From NCBI RefSeq assembly GCF_014961315.1, contig NZ_CP063141.1, forward strand, positions 1,116,001 to 1,180,000: a stretch of 64,000 bases of DNA, read 5' to 3'. Of the stretch, positions 54,665-62,382 are shown piece by piece (the first letter of the stretch is position 1; every line of letters begins with the position of its first letter). Source of the stretch: Thermoflavifilum sp. (lineage in GTDB: Bacteria; Bacteroidota; Bacteroidia; Chitinophagales; Chitinophagaceae). The position numbers and the translations under genes are program-made. Under the pieces are notes generated by a model that was given only the letters and a program-made list of their open reading frames with translations, was not told where the DNA came from and searched no databases.

Positions 54665-55900
54665 TTAGACAGGTTTCAGGTTCATGGGAAATAGAGGTCG
54701 TACATAGCCCATGCGTCTTGCCATGTCAGGTTTTTGCGACGGATACATATCGCCGGCGATATCAAACACCAGGCAGGCATCTATCTGGATATGGTCGCCG
54801 GTATGCAGGTCGGTCAGGAAAACCGACAGATAGTAGCTGCCCTCGTTTAAAAAGTCGCCCGGAATTTCGTATTCCAGCATCCAGTTACCCGGGTGTAGTG
54901 AAAGAGGTGCGCTTGGTTGTTCAAACAGGCACTCGCCCACGAGGGTATATAGTTGCAGGCTGAGCTGCAGCTGGTGAATGGTTTCGTGAGCCTGTAATTG
55001 CAGACTGATTTTTAAAGGGGTATGGACATCCGGCACCTGCCGACCTGCTGTCAGCCGGGGATCGAGGCAGGCTCGGATCACGCTCAAGGCTTTCCAGCGA
55101 AGGGGTGGATCGGGCTGCCAGTGCCAGAGCTGGCCTGACTGGGCTTTGAGGTATGCGCCGATCACCTGATGGGGTGGCCCTTCAGCAGCGATTTTCCCAT
55201 AGTCGAGCCAGATGGCCCGATGAGCAATTTGACCGATAAGGGAGAGCTGATGACTGACCATGAGGATGGTGGTGCCCTCTTCACGGGCGATTTCGCGGAT
55301 GCGATGCAAGCATTTGTGCTGAAAAGCCGCATCGCCCACCGAGAGCACTTCATCCACAATCCATAGCTCGGGCCGCAGGAAGGCGCCAATGGCGAATGCC
55401 AGGCGGACATACATGCCGGAAGAATAGCGCTTCACCGGGGTATCTAAAAACGGTCCGATCTCGGCAAAATCCACGATCTCATCAAAACGGCTGCGGATTT
55501 CCCGGTTACTCATGCCTAAGATGTTGCCGCTCAGGAAAATGTTTTCGCGGCCGCTAAGCTCGGGATGAAAGCCCACGCCGGCTTCCAGGAGACTGGCAAT
55601 GCGGCCATATCCCCTTACCCTGCCGCTATTGGGTAAAGTAATGCGCGAAATGATTTTCAGGAGGGTTGATTTACCCGCGCCGTTAGGTCCTACAATGCCC
55701 AGTACTTCACCCCGCTGCACGGTGAAGCTCACATCGTCGAGTGCCTGGATATAGTTGATGGGTGTGGATGCTTTCTTTTGTCCGGCACGCGTTCGCCACC
55801 AGCCCAACAGTTCTTCTCTCAGGCTGCTGGCCTGCAGCGCCAGATTACCCAGACGATAGGATTTGGAGAGATGTTCAACCGATAAAGCAAGCTGGCTCAT
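54665..55900 (-). CDS. Polysaccharide ABC exporter ATPase with C-terminal Wzt-like domain
   Basis: 411 residues. Nucleotide-binding domain (about 1-245): Walker A GPNGAGKST, the TagH/Wzt-type ABC signature RYSSGMYVRLAFA, Walker B LWIVDEVLSVGDAAF and the switch histidine in MVSHQLSL. Residues ~260-400 form a beta-rich domain like the C-terminal glycan-recognition domain of Wzt proteins, which in O9a-type systems binds the modified chain end. That fits the methyltransferase fused to the glycosyltransferases next door. It lies 18 bases after the permease gene. Confidence 0.93.
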   Translation of the reverse strand: MSQLALSVEHLSKSYRLGNLALQASSLREELLGWWRTRAGQKKASTPINYIQALDDVSFTVQRGEVLGIVGPNGAGKSTLLKIISRITLPNSGRVRGYGRIASLLEAGVGFHPELSGRENIFLSGNILGMSNREIRSRFDEIVDFAEIGPFLDTPVKRYSSGMYVRLAFAIGAFLRPELWIVDEVLSVGDAAFQHKCLHRIREIAREEGTTILMVSHQLSLIGQIAHRAIWLDYGKIAAEGPPHQVIGAYLKAQSGQLWHWQPDPPLRWKALSVIRACLDPRLTAGRQVPDVHTPLKISLQLQAHETIHQLQLSLQLYTLVGECLFEQPSAPLSLHPGNWMLEYEIPGDFLNEGSYYLSVFLTDLHTGDHIQIDACLVFDIAGDMYPSQKPDMARRMGYVRPLFPMNLKPV

Positions 55901-55918
55901 GTGGGGATTGTTTTGAAA

Positions 55919-56764
55919 TTAAATAATGTCCATCACCCTGCCATCGCGCCAGCGGAAGGCCATCAGTCCGGCAACGCAAAAAGCCAGGCAAGCCAGTGTG
56001 GCGTAAATCAGACCGCCTATCTGGTGGTATCCCGCACCCAAAAGTCCGTAGCGCAGGTATTCCATGAGCGTACTCATCGGATTCAACAGCAGCCAGTGCC
56101 GGAGTGAAGAACTTGCCATGGATAACGGATAAATCACGGGTGTCACTATCCAGCCCAGGCGTAGCAAAAAGTGCAATAAATTCTGGATGTCGCGATAACG
56201 GGCGCTGAGGGTGGCGGCGATCAATCCAAGTCCAAGGCTGAGTGAGGCTGCCAGTACCATAACCGGTAGCACCCACAACAGGCCCCAGCCGGGATGCAAC
56301 CGCCCATGCAGCAAATAAAAAATCATCAGTCCAATCAAAAGCAGACTCTGAATGCCTGCCCGGATGCCATGATGCAGCAGGCCTGCCAGTGGCACAATCA
56401 TCCGCGGAAAATAGACCTTACTGAAAATATCGGCATAGCTGTGATAGGCATAAGAAATGGTGATGAGGCTTTCTGAGAAGAAGGTCCAGCCGATGATACC
56501 GGTCAGGTAAAACAAGGGAGCGGGCAGGCCGTCAGTGGGTAAATCAGCTACTTGTTTAAAAATAAAGGTATAGGTAAGGATGCCCAGCAGCGGTTGCAGC
56601 AACAACCAGAGGGGTCCTAAGAGGGTTTGCTGGTAGCTGGTGAGTAAGTCGCGACGCACCAGCCGCCACAGCAGGTCGCGATAGCCTCCCGTGAGACGGG
56701 GTATTTCCGGAAATCCCAACCCTTGCCTCTTTTTCGGAGCAGATATTTCCCAGTAGGAACTCAC
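55919..56764 (-). CDS. Polysaccharide ABC exporter permease (Wzm/TagG family)
   Basis: 281 residues with six transmembrane helices of the ABC-2 type. YRDLLWRLVRRDLLTSYQQTLLGPLWLLLQPLLGILTYTFIF is the typical amphipathic entry plus TM1, and RYRDIQNLLHFLLRLGWIVTPVIYP the typical TM5 region. Only a GTG at 56764 (giving MSSYWEIS) is available as start near the family-typical position. First gene of an eight-gene minus-strand operon. The near-consensus TATCTTTC just upstream may be part of its promoter. Confidence 0.92.
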   Translation of the reverse strand: MSSYWEISAPKKRQGLGFPEIPRLTGGYRDLLWRLVRRDLLTSYQQTLLGPLWLLLQPLLGILTYTFIFKQVADLPTDGLPAPLFYLTGIIGWTFFSESLITISYAYHSYADIFSKVYFPRMIVPLAGLLHHGIRAGIQSLLLIGLMIFYLLHGRLHPGWGLLWVLPVMVLAASLSLGLGLIAATLSARYRDIQNLLHFLLRLGWIVTPVIYPLSMASSSLRHWLLLNPMSTLMEYLRYGLLGAGYHQIGGLIYATLACLAFCVAGLMAFRWRDGRVMDII

Positions 56765-56838
56765 TCTGGAAAGATAGATAAATTTTGTAGTTTCCTCGTT
56801 GTTCAGTGCTTGCGAGGCCTTAACCGTCCCTATCCTGA

Positions 56839-56880
56839 TCCCGGCTCTGCCGGGGGAAGCCTGCCTGCCGGCAGGCAGGG
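56839..56880. repeat. GC-rich palindromic repeat (PAGRQ-type element)
   Basis: A hairpin-forming CCCGGCTCTGCCGGGGG segment is followed by the perfect 20-base palindrome CCTGCCTGCCGGCAGGCAGG (56860-56879). A shorter copy of the palindrome core recurs at 57158-57174. In translated frames it reads LPAGRQ, a signature I recall from scattered intergenic and in-frame insertions in Bacteroidota genomes. Confidence 0.7.
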
Positions 56881-56900
56881 ATCTCCCCCTGAAATATTGC

Positions 56901-56932
56901 CGTCATTCCGAGTCCCCGCGAGGAATCTGCCG
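56901..56932. repeat. Single REP-like arm
   Basis: CGTCATTCCGAGTCCCCGCG, then AGGAATCTGCCG: one arm of the repeat found complete at 56941 and 57048. It is the form closest to the commonly seen GTCATTCCGAG...GAGGAATCT unit. Confidence 0.7.
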
Positions 56933-56940
56933 AATAGATC

Positions 56941-57036
56941 CGTCATTCCGACCCCGGCTCTGCCGGGGGAGGAATCCCCTCAGTAATACGCACATTGTTC
57001 AGCAGATTCTTCGCTGGTGCTCAGAATTGGGACGTT
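56941..57036. repeat. REPIN-like unit, copy 1
   Basis: About 95 bases starting CGTCATTCCGACCCCGGCTC and ending in CAGATTCTTCGC...CTCAGAATTGGGACGTT. It is nearly identical to copy 2 through the segment CAGTAATACGCACA(T/C)TGTTCAG. The right arm has decayed: CTGGTG replaces CTACG, and the terminal repeat reads GAATTGGGACG rather than GAATGACG. Confidence 0.75.
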
Positions 57037-57047
57037 AATTTGGATGT

Positions 57048-57139
57048 CGTCATTCCGACCCCGGCTGAGCCGGGGGAGGAATCTCCTCAGTAATACGCAC
57101 ACTGTTCAGCAGATTCTTCGCTACGCTCAGAATGACGTT
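57048..57139. repeat. REPIN-like unit, copy 2, with intact terminal inverted repeats
   Basis: Starts with CGTCATTC (57048-57055) and ends with its exact reverse complement GAATGACG (57130-57137). The inner arms GAGGAATCT and AGATTC are also inverted. The left arm contains the inserted hairpin CCCCGGCTGAGCCGGGG. Overall it looks like two REP sequences in opposite orientation around a short spacer. Confidence 0.78.
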
Positions 57140-57150
57140 ACCATTACTCA

Positions 57151-57180
57151 GCAGATCCCTGCCTGCCGGCAGGCTTCCTC
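57151..57180. repeat. Truncated REP arm with PAGRQ-type palindrome
   Basis: GCAGATCC, the beginning of a REP arm, is interrupted by CCTGCCTGCCGGCAGGC (57158-57174), followed by TTCCTCCGG. It suggests insertion of the palindromic element into, or recombination with, a REP arm. Apart from these repeats, the 56765-57197 interval holds no gene I can support. Confidence 0.6.
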
Positions 57181-57197
57181 CGGTCTGCGGTTAATCC

Positions 57198-58487
57198 TTA
57201 TTCTTCATGCTTTTCATGTTTGCGCAACTGGGCGTTGATAAGCGGCGTTTTAGGCGCCAGAAAAAAGCCAGTAAGACTGGCAAATAAAATGGGAATCAGC
57301 AGATGTACACCGGTCATGGTAGCCACCAGTATCGTTGAGCTCACCGGTGTGCGGGTCACGCAGGCATTCAGTGCTGCCATGCAGCACACCATGATCAGGG
57401 CCGGTTGCGAGTAGGGGAAGAAATGCGAAATGATCAGTCCAAGCGTAGCACCCGTAAAAAATAAAGGAATAATAAACCCACCGCGCCAGCCCGAGGTTAC
57501 GGTAACAGTTATAGCCAGCAATTTCACTATCAGAATCGCCAGCAGTAATTGTAAAGTAAAATGCTGGTTAAACAATTCGGGGATTTGATAATGACTGAAA
57601 TACCGGGTAATGGGCAATTCGTAAGCCATGATGCCCAGCAACAGTCCACCAATGGTGGTTTTGACGAAAATGGGAAAAGGTAATTTTTTAAAAAATCTTT
57701 TTCCCGTCCGCACCAGAAAAATGAATGCCCATCCCACGGCAGCGGCCATTATACCAAAACCGATAGCATAAAATGCATCGTTTACATGCACTTCATAAGA
57801 TGCGGGGAACTGCCAGCTGGGTCCTATACCGATATGGGTAATGATCACAAACACGATATAGCTGGTGCAACTGGCTACAATGGCCGGTATCAATGCCTGA
57901 TAATATTCGGTGACATGTTTGTGGTGCAGGATTTCAAGTGCAAACAGACTGCTTCCCAGCGGAGCGCCAAATAATGCCGTAAATCCGGAAGCAACGCCGG
58001 CAATCGTCATCGAGCGAATATCTTCGTTGCGAAAATGCAATCGTTTGGCCAGCCAGGTACCCGTTGACCCGACAACCTGAATCATAGGCGTTTCGGGTCC
58101 GAGGCTGCCTCCCGATGCGATGCAGATAAGGGAAGAAAGAATCATGGCCGGATTGTTGCGCGTATCCAGTCGGCCGCCTCGAAATCGAATGTTGTTTACG
58201 ATCAGGTCAATCTCGCCAGGGTCGCGCAGCAGGTAAATAATCAAGCCCGCAATCAATCCGCCACCTGTCATGCAGGCAATGACCCAGGCCCCCGTAAAAT
58301 GAGCCAGTAAGTGGGTGAGTTCATCCAGGATGATCCAGTAAATCCCAGCCATGATGCCCCCCAATAACCCGATAATCGCCCAGAGGATAAAGATTCTGCT
58401 GAAGATGAACTCATTGATGCGCAAGCGGTCATTGATGCTATAACGCAGTTCAACAAGCTTTTTCCGGGTGGCATAATCCATCATCAT
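57198..58487 (-). CDS. ClC-family chloride channel/transporter
   Basis: 429 residues from the ATG at 58487, with about 10 or more hydrophobic helices. The selectivity-filter regions are recognisable: GGSLGPETPMIQ keeps the gating glutamate (Glu132, equivalent to Glu148 of the E. coli protein), and GWRGGFIIPLFF matches GxFxP. In PLGSSLFALEILHH the second of the two acidic residues of E. coli (Glu203, proton pathway) is Ile186. An upstream opening to 58604 exists, but a promoter-like box at 58500-58507 lies inside it, so the shorter form is preferred. Confidence 0.88.
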   Translation of the reverse strand: MMMDYATRKKLVELRYSINDRLRINEFIFSRIFILWAIIGLLGGIMAGIYWIILDELTHLLAHFTGAWVIACMTGGGLIAGLIIYLLRDPGEIDLIVNNIRFRGGRLDTRNNPAMILSSLICIASGGSLGPETPMIQVVGSTGTWLAKRLHFRNEDIRSMTIAGVASGFTALFGAPLGSSLFALEILHHKHVTEYYQALIPAIVASCTSYIVFVIITHIGIGPSWQFPASYEVHVNDAFYAIGFGIMAAAVGWAFIFLVRTGKRFFKKLPFPIFVKTTIGGLLLGIMAYELPITRYFSHYQIPELFNQHFTLQLLLAILIVKLLAITVTVTSGWRGGFIIPLFFTGATLGLIISHFFPYSQPALIMVCCMAALNACVTRTPVSSTILVATMTGVHLLIPILFASLTGFFLAPKTPLINAQLRKHEKHEE

Positions 58488-58499
58488 GTTTTTTGTGGG

Positions 58500-58507
58500 C
58501 AAATATA
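58500..58507 (-). promoter_or_regulatory. Candidate -7 element of the ClC gene
   Basis: On the minus strand TATATTTG followed by C matches TAnnTTTG and ends 12 bases before the preferred ATG at 58487, leaving a very short leader. No TTG at the expected distance. Confidence 0.4.
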
Positions 58508-58573
58508 GCTTCCAGCAGGCGTTAATTTTTTTTAAAATATCTTGCAACAGCCGGCCGGCCGGGACAGGTAAGT

Positions 58574-58581
58574 TATATTTG
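58574..58581 (+). promoter_or_regulatory. Candidate -7 element of the batB-batC operon
   Basis: TATATTTG matches TAnnTTTG and lies 28 bases before the batB-like ATG, with a GAAAGG ribosome-binding-like sequence between. No well-spaced TTG upstream. Confidence 0.4.
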
Positions 58582-58609
58582 TCTGCATTGAAAGGTATAA
58601 ACACACATC

Positions 58610-59626
58610 ATGCTTCGGTTTCAGCATCCTGCCTATTTTGAGTGGTTGTTGTTACTCATCCCTGCATTGCTTGCATTTGGATATGTCGTGTGGTGGAAGC
58701 GTAAAGCGATTCGCCGATGGGGCGAGGCCCGATTGGTGCAGCAATTATTCACCGGCTATCGTCCGGCTTTGTTTCGGTGGAAATTTTTGCTTTTGCTGAT
58801 TGCCCTGGTGCTGGTGATTACAGGCGCCGCTAATCTGCAGATGGGCACCCACATGGAAAAAGTGGAAACCCGTGGCGTGGATGTAATGGTCGTGCTGGAT
58901 GTAAGCAAAAGCATGCTTGCTCAGGATGTGCAGCCCAGCCGGTTGCAACGAGCGGTTCAGTTGCTCGGACGATTGTTCGATCAGCTACCCGGCGATCGTA
59001 TCGGGCTGGTGGTGTTTGCCGGGCAGGCCTATTTGCAGATGCCATTAACACTCGATCATGCGGCCGCGCACATGTACCTGAACAGCGTTAGTCCGGATAT
59101 GGTGCCCACGCCGGGCACAAATATCGCCGATGCCATCCGCATGGCACGGGAGGCTTTCAATACGCAGGAAAAAACCCATAAGGTCATCCTCCTGATTACC
59201 GACGGGGAAGATTTTGGCGAAGGAGCGGTGGAACAAGCCCGAAAAGCTTACGAGGAAGGTATCGTCATCCATACCATCGGCGTAGGTACACCTGCAGGTG
59301 CCCCAATCCGCGATTCCCAAACCGGTGATTACAAACGCGATGAAAATGGCCAGATCGTAATCTCCCGGTTAAATGAAACGGAACTCAAGCAAATCGCCGC
59401 CGAGGGCCATGGCTCCTTTCAATATCTGGATCAGGTGGGTGATGTGGCGCGCCATCTGGAAAATAGCATCAACCAGATGGGACAGAAAACCTTTCAGGAA
59501 AATAGATATACCGATTACAACAGCTATTTTCAGTATTTTCTGGCCATAGCTCTGGGTTTGATTGTGGTGGAACTTTTCATTCCTGAAAAATCAAAAGGCT
59601 TATGGACAAAGCGGGTATCTGCCTGA
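58610..59626 (+). CDS. BatB-like von Willebrand factor A domain membrane protein
   Basis: 338 residues: two N-terminal helices (about 9-27 and 56-74), a periplasm- or cytoplasm-facing VWA domain (90-280), and a C-terminal helix (about 308-325). The metal-ion site is intact: DVSKS at 97-101, TPGTNIADA, and LLITDGEDFG. This matches the BatA/BatB proteins of the Bacteroidota aerotolerance (Bat) operon. The usual moxR, DUF58 and batA genes are not upstream; a divergent ClC gene is. It overlaps the TPR gene by 25 bases. Confidence 0.9.
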   Translation: MLRFQHPAYFEWLLLLIPALLAFGYVVWWKRKAIRRWGEARLVQQLFTGYRPALFRWKFLLLLIALVLVITGAANLQMGTHMEKVETRGVDVMVVLDVSKSMLAQDVQPSRLQRAVQLLGRLFDQLPGDRIGLVVFAGQAYLQMPLTLDHAAAHMYLNSVSPDMVPTPGTNIADAIRMAREAFNTQEKTHKVILLITDGEDFGEGAVEQARKAYEEGIVIHTIGVGTPAGAPIRDSQTGDYKRDENGQIVISRLNETELKQIAAEGHGSFQYLDQVGDVARHLENSINQMGQKTFQENRYTDYNSYFQYFLAIALGLIVVELFIPEKSKGLWTKRVSA

Positions 59627-60282
59627 TGCTGGCGATGCTGATCGCCAGTTTTGCAGCAGGTCAATCGGCACACGAGCTCATCCGTAAGGGCAATAAAGCC
59701 TATCACAAAGGCAATTTTGCCGATGCCGAAGCCGATTACAAAAAAGCCCTGCAAAAACAGGAAAATCTCTCTCCGGCCTGGTTTAATCTGGGGAATGCCA
59801 TGTACCAGCAACAACGTTATGATGAAGCTCGAAAGCAGTACCAGAACAGCCTGCAGCTTGCACAATCCCCGCAGGAAAAAGCCGATGCCTGGTATAACAT
59901 GGGAAATACCTGGATGAGCGAAAAAAACTGGCAGCAAAGTATTCAAACCTATAAGCAGGCGCTGAAGCTAAATCCGGCCGACAACGATGCCCGCTATAAC
60001 CTGGCTTATGCCCAGGCCATGCTGAAAAAACAACAGCAACAACAATCGGGCGGAAAACAAAATCAGCAGCAAAACAAAAACAATCAAAACCAGCAACAGC
60101 AGCAAAATCAACAAAATCAACAGCATCAATCACGTCAACAACCACAGCATGCACCCGGACAACTCACGCCCCAGCAGGCCGACCAGCTGCTGAAGGCGCT
60201 TGCCCAGCAGGAGCAGAAAATTCGAGAAAAAAAGAATGAAAACCAGCCGCAACAACCCATCCCCGGCGGTAAAGATTGGTAA
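59602..60282 (+). CDS. BatC-like TPR protein with Gln/Asn-rich tail
   Basis: 226 residues. A signal peptide (1-20, ending FAAGQS) precedes three tetratricopeptide repeats between 24 and 145 (AHELIRKGNKAYHKGNFADAEADYKKAL, AWFNLGNAMYQQQRYDEARKQYQNSLQLA, AWYNMGNTWMSEKNWQQSIQTYKQALKLNP). From residue 150 to 185 the sequence is almost pure Gln and Asn, encoded by CAA/CAG/AAC repeats. A charged helical end follows. It is translationally coupled to the VWA gene. The usual batD does not follow; ispG does, after 81 bases. Confidence 0.88.
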   Translation: MDKAGICLMLAMLIASFAAGQSAHELIRKGNKAYHKGNFADAEADYKKALQKQENLSPAWFNLGNAMYQQQRYDEARKQYQNSLQLAQSPQEKADAWYNMGNTWMSEKNWQQSIQTYKQALKLNPADNDARYNLAYAQAMLKKQQQQQSGGKQNQQQNKNNQNQQQQQNQQNQQHQSRQQPQHAPGQLTPQQADQLLKALAQQEQKIREKKNENQPQQPIPGGKDW

Positions 60283-60321
60283 AATTTGCTGAACCTTCAA
60301 CCCCATCGCCACCGGATTTGT

Positions 60322-60329
60322 TAGATTTG
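60322..60329 (+). promoter_or_regulatory. Candidate -7 element of ispG
   Basis: TAGATTTG matches TAnnTTTG and lies 34 bases before the ispG ATG. No TTG at the expected spacing. Confidence 0.35.
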
Positions 60330-60363
60330 TACATGTTTTTGTGGGGTTTTTAATTCATTTTGC

Positions 60364-62382
60364 ATGCAGTACTACACGGAATCGCTTACCCGATATCAGC
60401 GTTTGCCCACGCGGGAAGTGAGGATTGGCGACCTGTTGCTGGGCAATTTTCATCCTATCCGTATCCAGACGATGACGACCACCGATACCCTGGATACGGA
60501 GGCAACCGTAGCGCAATGCATTCGCTGTATTGAAGCGGGTGCCGAGCTGGTGCGTATTACGGCACCCAGCATCAAGGAGGCGGAAAACCTGCTGCATATC
60601 AAAAAAGCCCTGCGTGAGCGGGGCTATCATACACCCCTGGTGGCCGATATCCATTTCACGCCAAACGCCGCAGAGGTGGCCGCCCGCATCGTGGAGAAAG
60701 TGCGCATCAACCCCGGCAATTATGTGGATAAGAAAAAATTTCAGTTCAAGGAATATACCGACGCGGAATATCAGGCCGAAATCGAGCGCATCCGCGAGCG
60801 TTTTGTGCCGTTAATTCGCATCTGTAAGGAATACGGCACGGCCATGCGCATCGGCACCAACCACGGCTCGCTGAGCGACCGCATCATGAGTCGCTACGGC
60901 GATACCCCCATGGGCATGGTGGAAAGCGCCATGGAGTTTTTGCGTATTGCCCGCGATGAGAACTATCACCAGATCGTGCTGAGCATGAAGGCCAGCAATC
61001 CGCAGGTGATGGTGCAGGCCTATCGCCTGCTGGTGAAAACGATGATGGAAGAGTTCGGTGAATGCTATCCCCTGCACCTGGGCGTTACCGAAGCCGGCGA
61101 CGGCGAGGACGGCCGCATCAAAAGCGCCATGGGCATCGGCACGCTCCTCGAAGACGGCATCGGCGATACCATCCGGGTGTCGCTCACCGAAGAGCCTGAA
61201 TATGAAATCCCGGTGTGTCGGGATATCGTCCAGCGTTATACCCGGCGTGCCGATCATAAGCCCATACCTCCCATCGAACGATTGGCTTATTCGCCTTTTC
61301 AATATCAACGCCGGGCTACGCAGCCCGTAGGTCGCATAGGCGGCCGGCAGGTGCCGGTGGTGGTGGCCGATATGAGTGAAGAACCGCTGACACGTGAAAA
61401 GCTTGCCGATATCGGCTATCGCTATGATGCCCGGACCGACAAATGGCGGGTGAGCGACCAGGCGGCCGACTTCATCTATACCTCGGGCCGTTATGTACCC
61501 TTCGAGTTGCCCGCTACCCTGCAGGTGATCTGCGATGCCCAGGTTTATGCTCACGTGCCCGACAGGCAGCGGTATTTCCCCCTGTTCACCTGGACCACCT
61601 GGCTGGAGAAGTTAGACGAGCCCTCGCCCTACCTGAATTTCATTGCCGTAGATACGCTCAATATCACCGAAGCGGAATGGGACCAGCTCATCGACACCCT
61701 TAATGCCACCACCGTGTTGTGCATCTATTCACAGAACCGCCATACCATGGCGGCCGTGCGCCAGAAAATCAACGACCTCATGTTGCGCAACATACCGGTG
61801 CCGGTGATCCTCTGCAGCGAGAGCTTTCATGCCAGCATCGACGAACAACTCATCCAGTTTTCGATCGACACTGGCGCCCTTCTGCTCGACGGCATGGGCG
61901 ATGGCATCTGGTTGAAAAATCATCCCGATCTGGTACACAACCTCAAGGTGAGCGGCCGCACCTACCTGGAGGTGCATAGCCATGCCCAGTTCCTGAACAA
62001 TACTGCATTTTCCATCCTCCAGGCCTCGCGTACCCGCATCAGCAAAACAGAGTATATTTCCTGCCCTTCCTGTGGTCGCACGCTTTTTGACTTACAGGAA
62101 ACCACGGCCCGCATCCGCGCAGCCACACATCACCTGAAAGGCGTGAAGATCGCCGTCATGGGCTGCATCGTCAATGGCCCGGGCGAAATGGCCGATGCCG
62201 ATTTCGGCTATGTGGGAAGTGGACCGGGAAAAATTACCCTGTACAAAGGCAAAGAAATCGTGAAACGCAATGTGCCCGCCGAAACAGCGGTAGAAGAACT
62301 CATCCAGCTTATCAAAGACAATGGCCTGTGGACCGACCCCGAACCTGCCGCGGCGGCCATGACCTCGGCCAGCCATTCATAA
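60364..62382 (+). CDS. ispG: 4-hydroxy-3-methylbut-2-enyl diphosphate synthase, long form
   Basis: Iron-sulfur enzyme of the non-mevalonate (MEP) isoprenoid pathway. The N-terminal TIM barrel (about 1-280) carries PTREVRIGDLLLGNFHPIRIQTMTTTDT, LVADIHFTPNAA and MRIGTNHGSLSDR. The C-terminal part (about 560-655) has the cluster ligands CPSCGRTLFDLQ and GCIVNGPGEMADADFGYVG, with the catalytic Glu in NGPGE. At 672 residues it is far longer than the ~370-residue E. coli enzyme because of a ~250-residue insert between the two, the form known in Bacteroidota, Chlamydiae and plants. Its stop overlaps the convergent barrel gene. Confidence 0.97.
   Translation: MQYYTESLTRYQRLPTREVRIGDLLLGNFHPIRIQTMTTTDTLDTEATVAQCIRCIEAGAELVRITAPSIKEAENLLHIKKALRERGYHTPLVADIHFTPNAAEVAARIVEKVRINPGNYVDKKKFQFKEYTDAEYQAEIERIRERFVPLIRICKEYGTAMRIGTNHGSLSDRIMSRYGDTPMGMVESAMEFLRIARDENYHQIVLSMKASNPQVMVQAYRLLVKTMMEEFGECYPLHLGVTEAGDGEDGRIKSAMGIGTLLEDGIGDTIRVSLTEEPEYEIPVCRDIVQRYTRRADHKPIPPIERLAYSPFQYQRRATQPVGRIGGRQVPVVVADMSEEPLTREKLADIGYRYDARTDKWRVSDQAADFIYTSGRYVPFELPATLQVICDAQVYAHVPDRQRYFPLFTWTTWLEKLDEPSPYLNFIAVDTLNITEAEWDQLIDTLNATTVLCIYSQNRHTMAAVRQKINDLMLRNIPVPVILCSESFHASIDEQLIQFSIDTGALLLDGMGDGIWLKNHPDLVHNLKVSGRTYLEVHSHAQFLNNTAFSILQASRTRISKTEYISCPSCGRTLFDLQETTARIRAATHHLKGVKIAVMGCIVNGPGEMADADFGYVGSGPGKITLYKGKEIVKRNVPAETAVEELIQLIKDNGLWTDPEPAAAAMTSASHS

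Noticed and set aside
56839..57180. Possible CRISPR array
   Set aside because: The repeats are few, long, inverted within units and irregularly spaced, without unique spacers; no cas genes are nearby.
56723..57238. Several short plus-strand frames reading LPAGRQG-like peptides
   Set aside because: They consist mostly of repeat sequence and lack start signals. Explained by REP and palindromic elements, not genes.
60299..60350. CCCCA...TGGGGTTTTT as a terminator after batC
   Set aside because: The stem is only about six base pairs with a loop of roughly 36 bases, too weak to support.
60811..61554. 247-codon His-rich open frame opposite ispG
   Set aside because: Its His-rich composition is the mirror of the ispG reading frame; ispG is certain.
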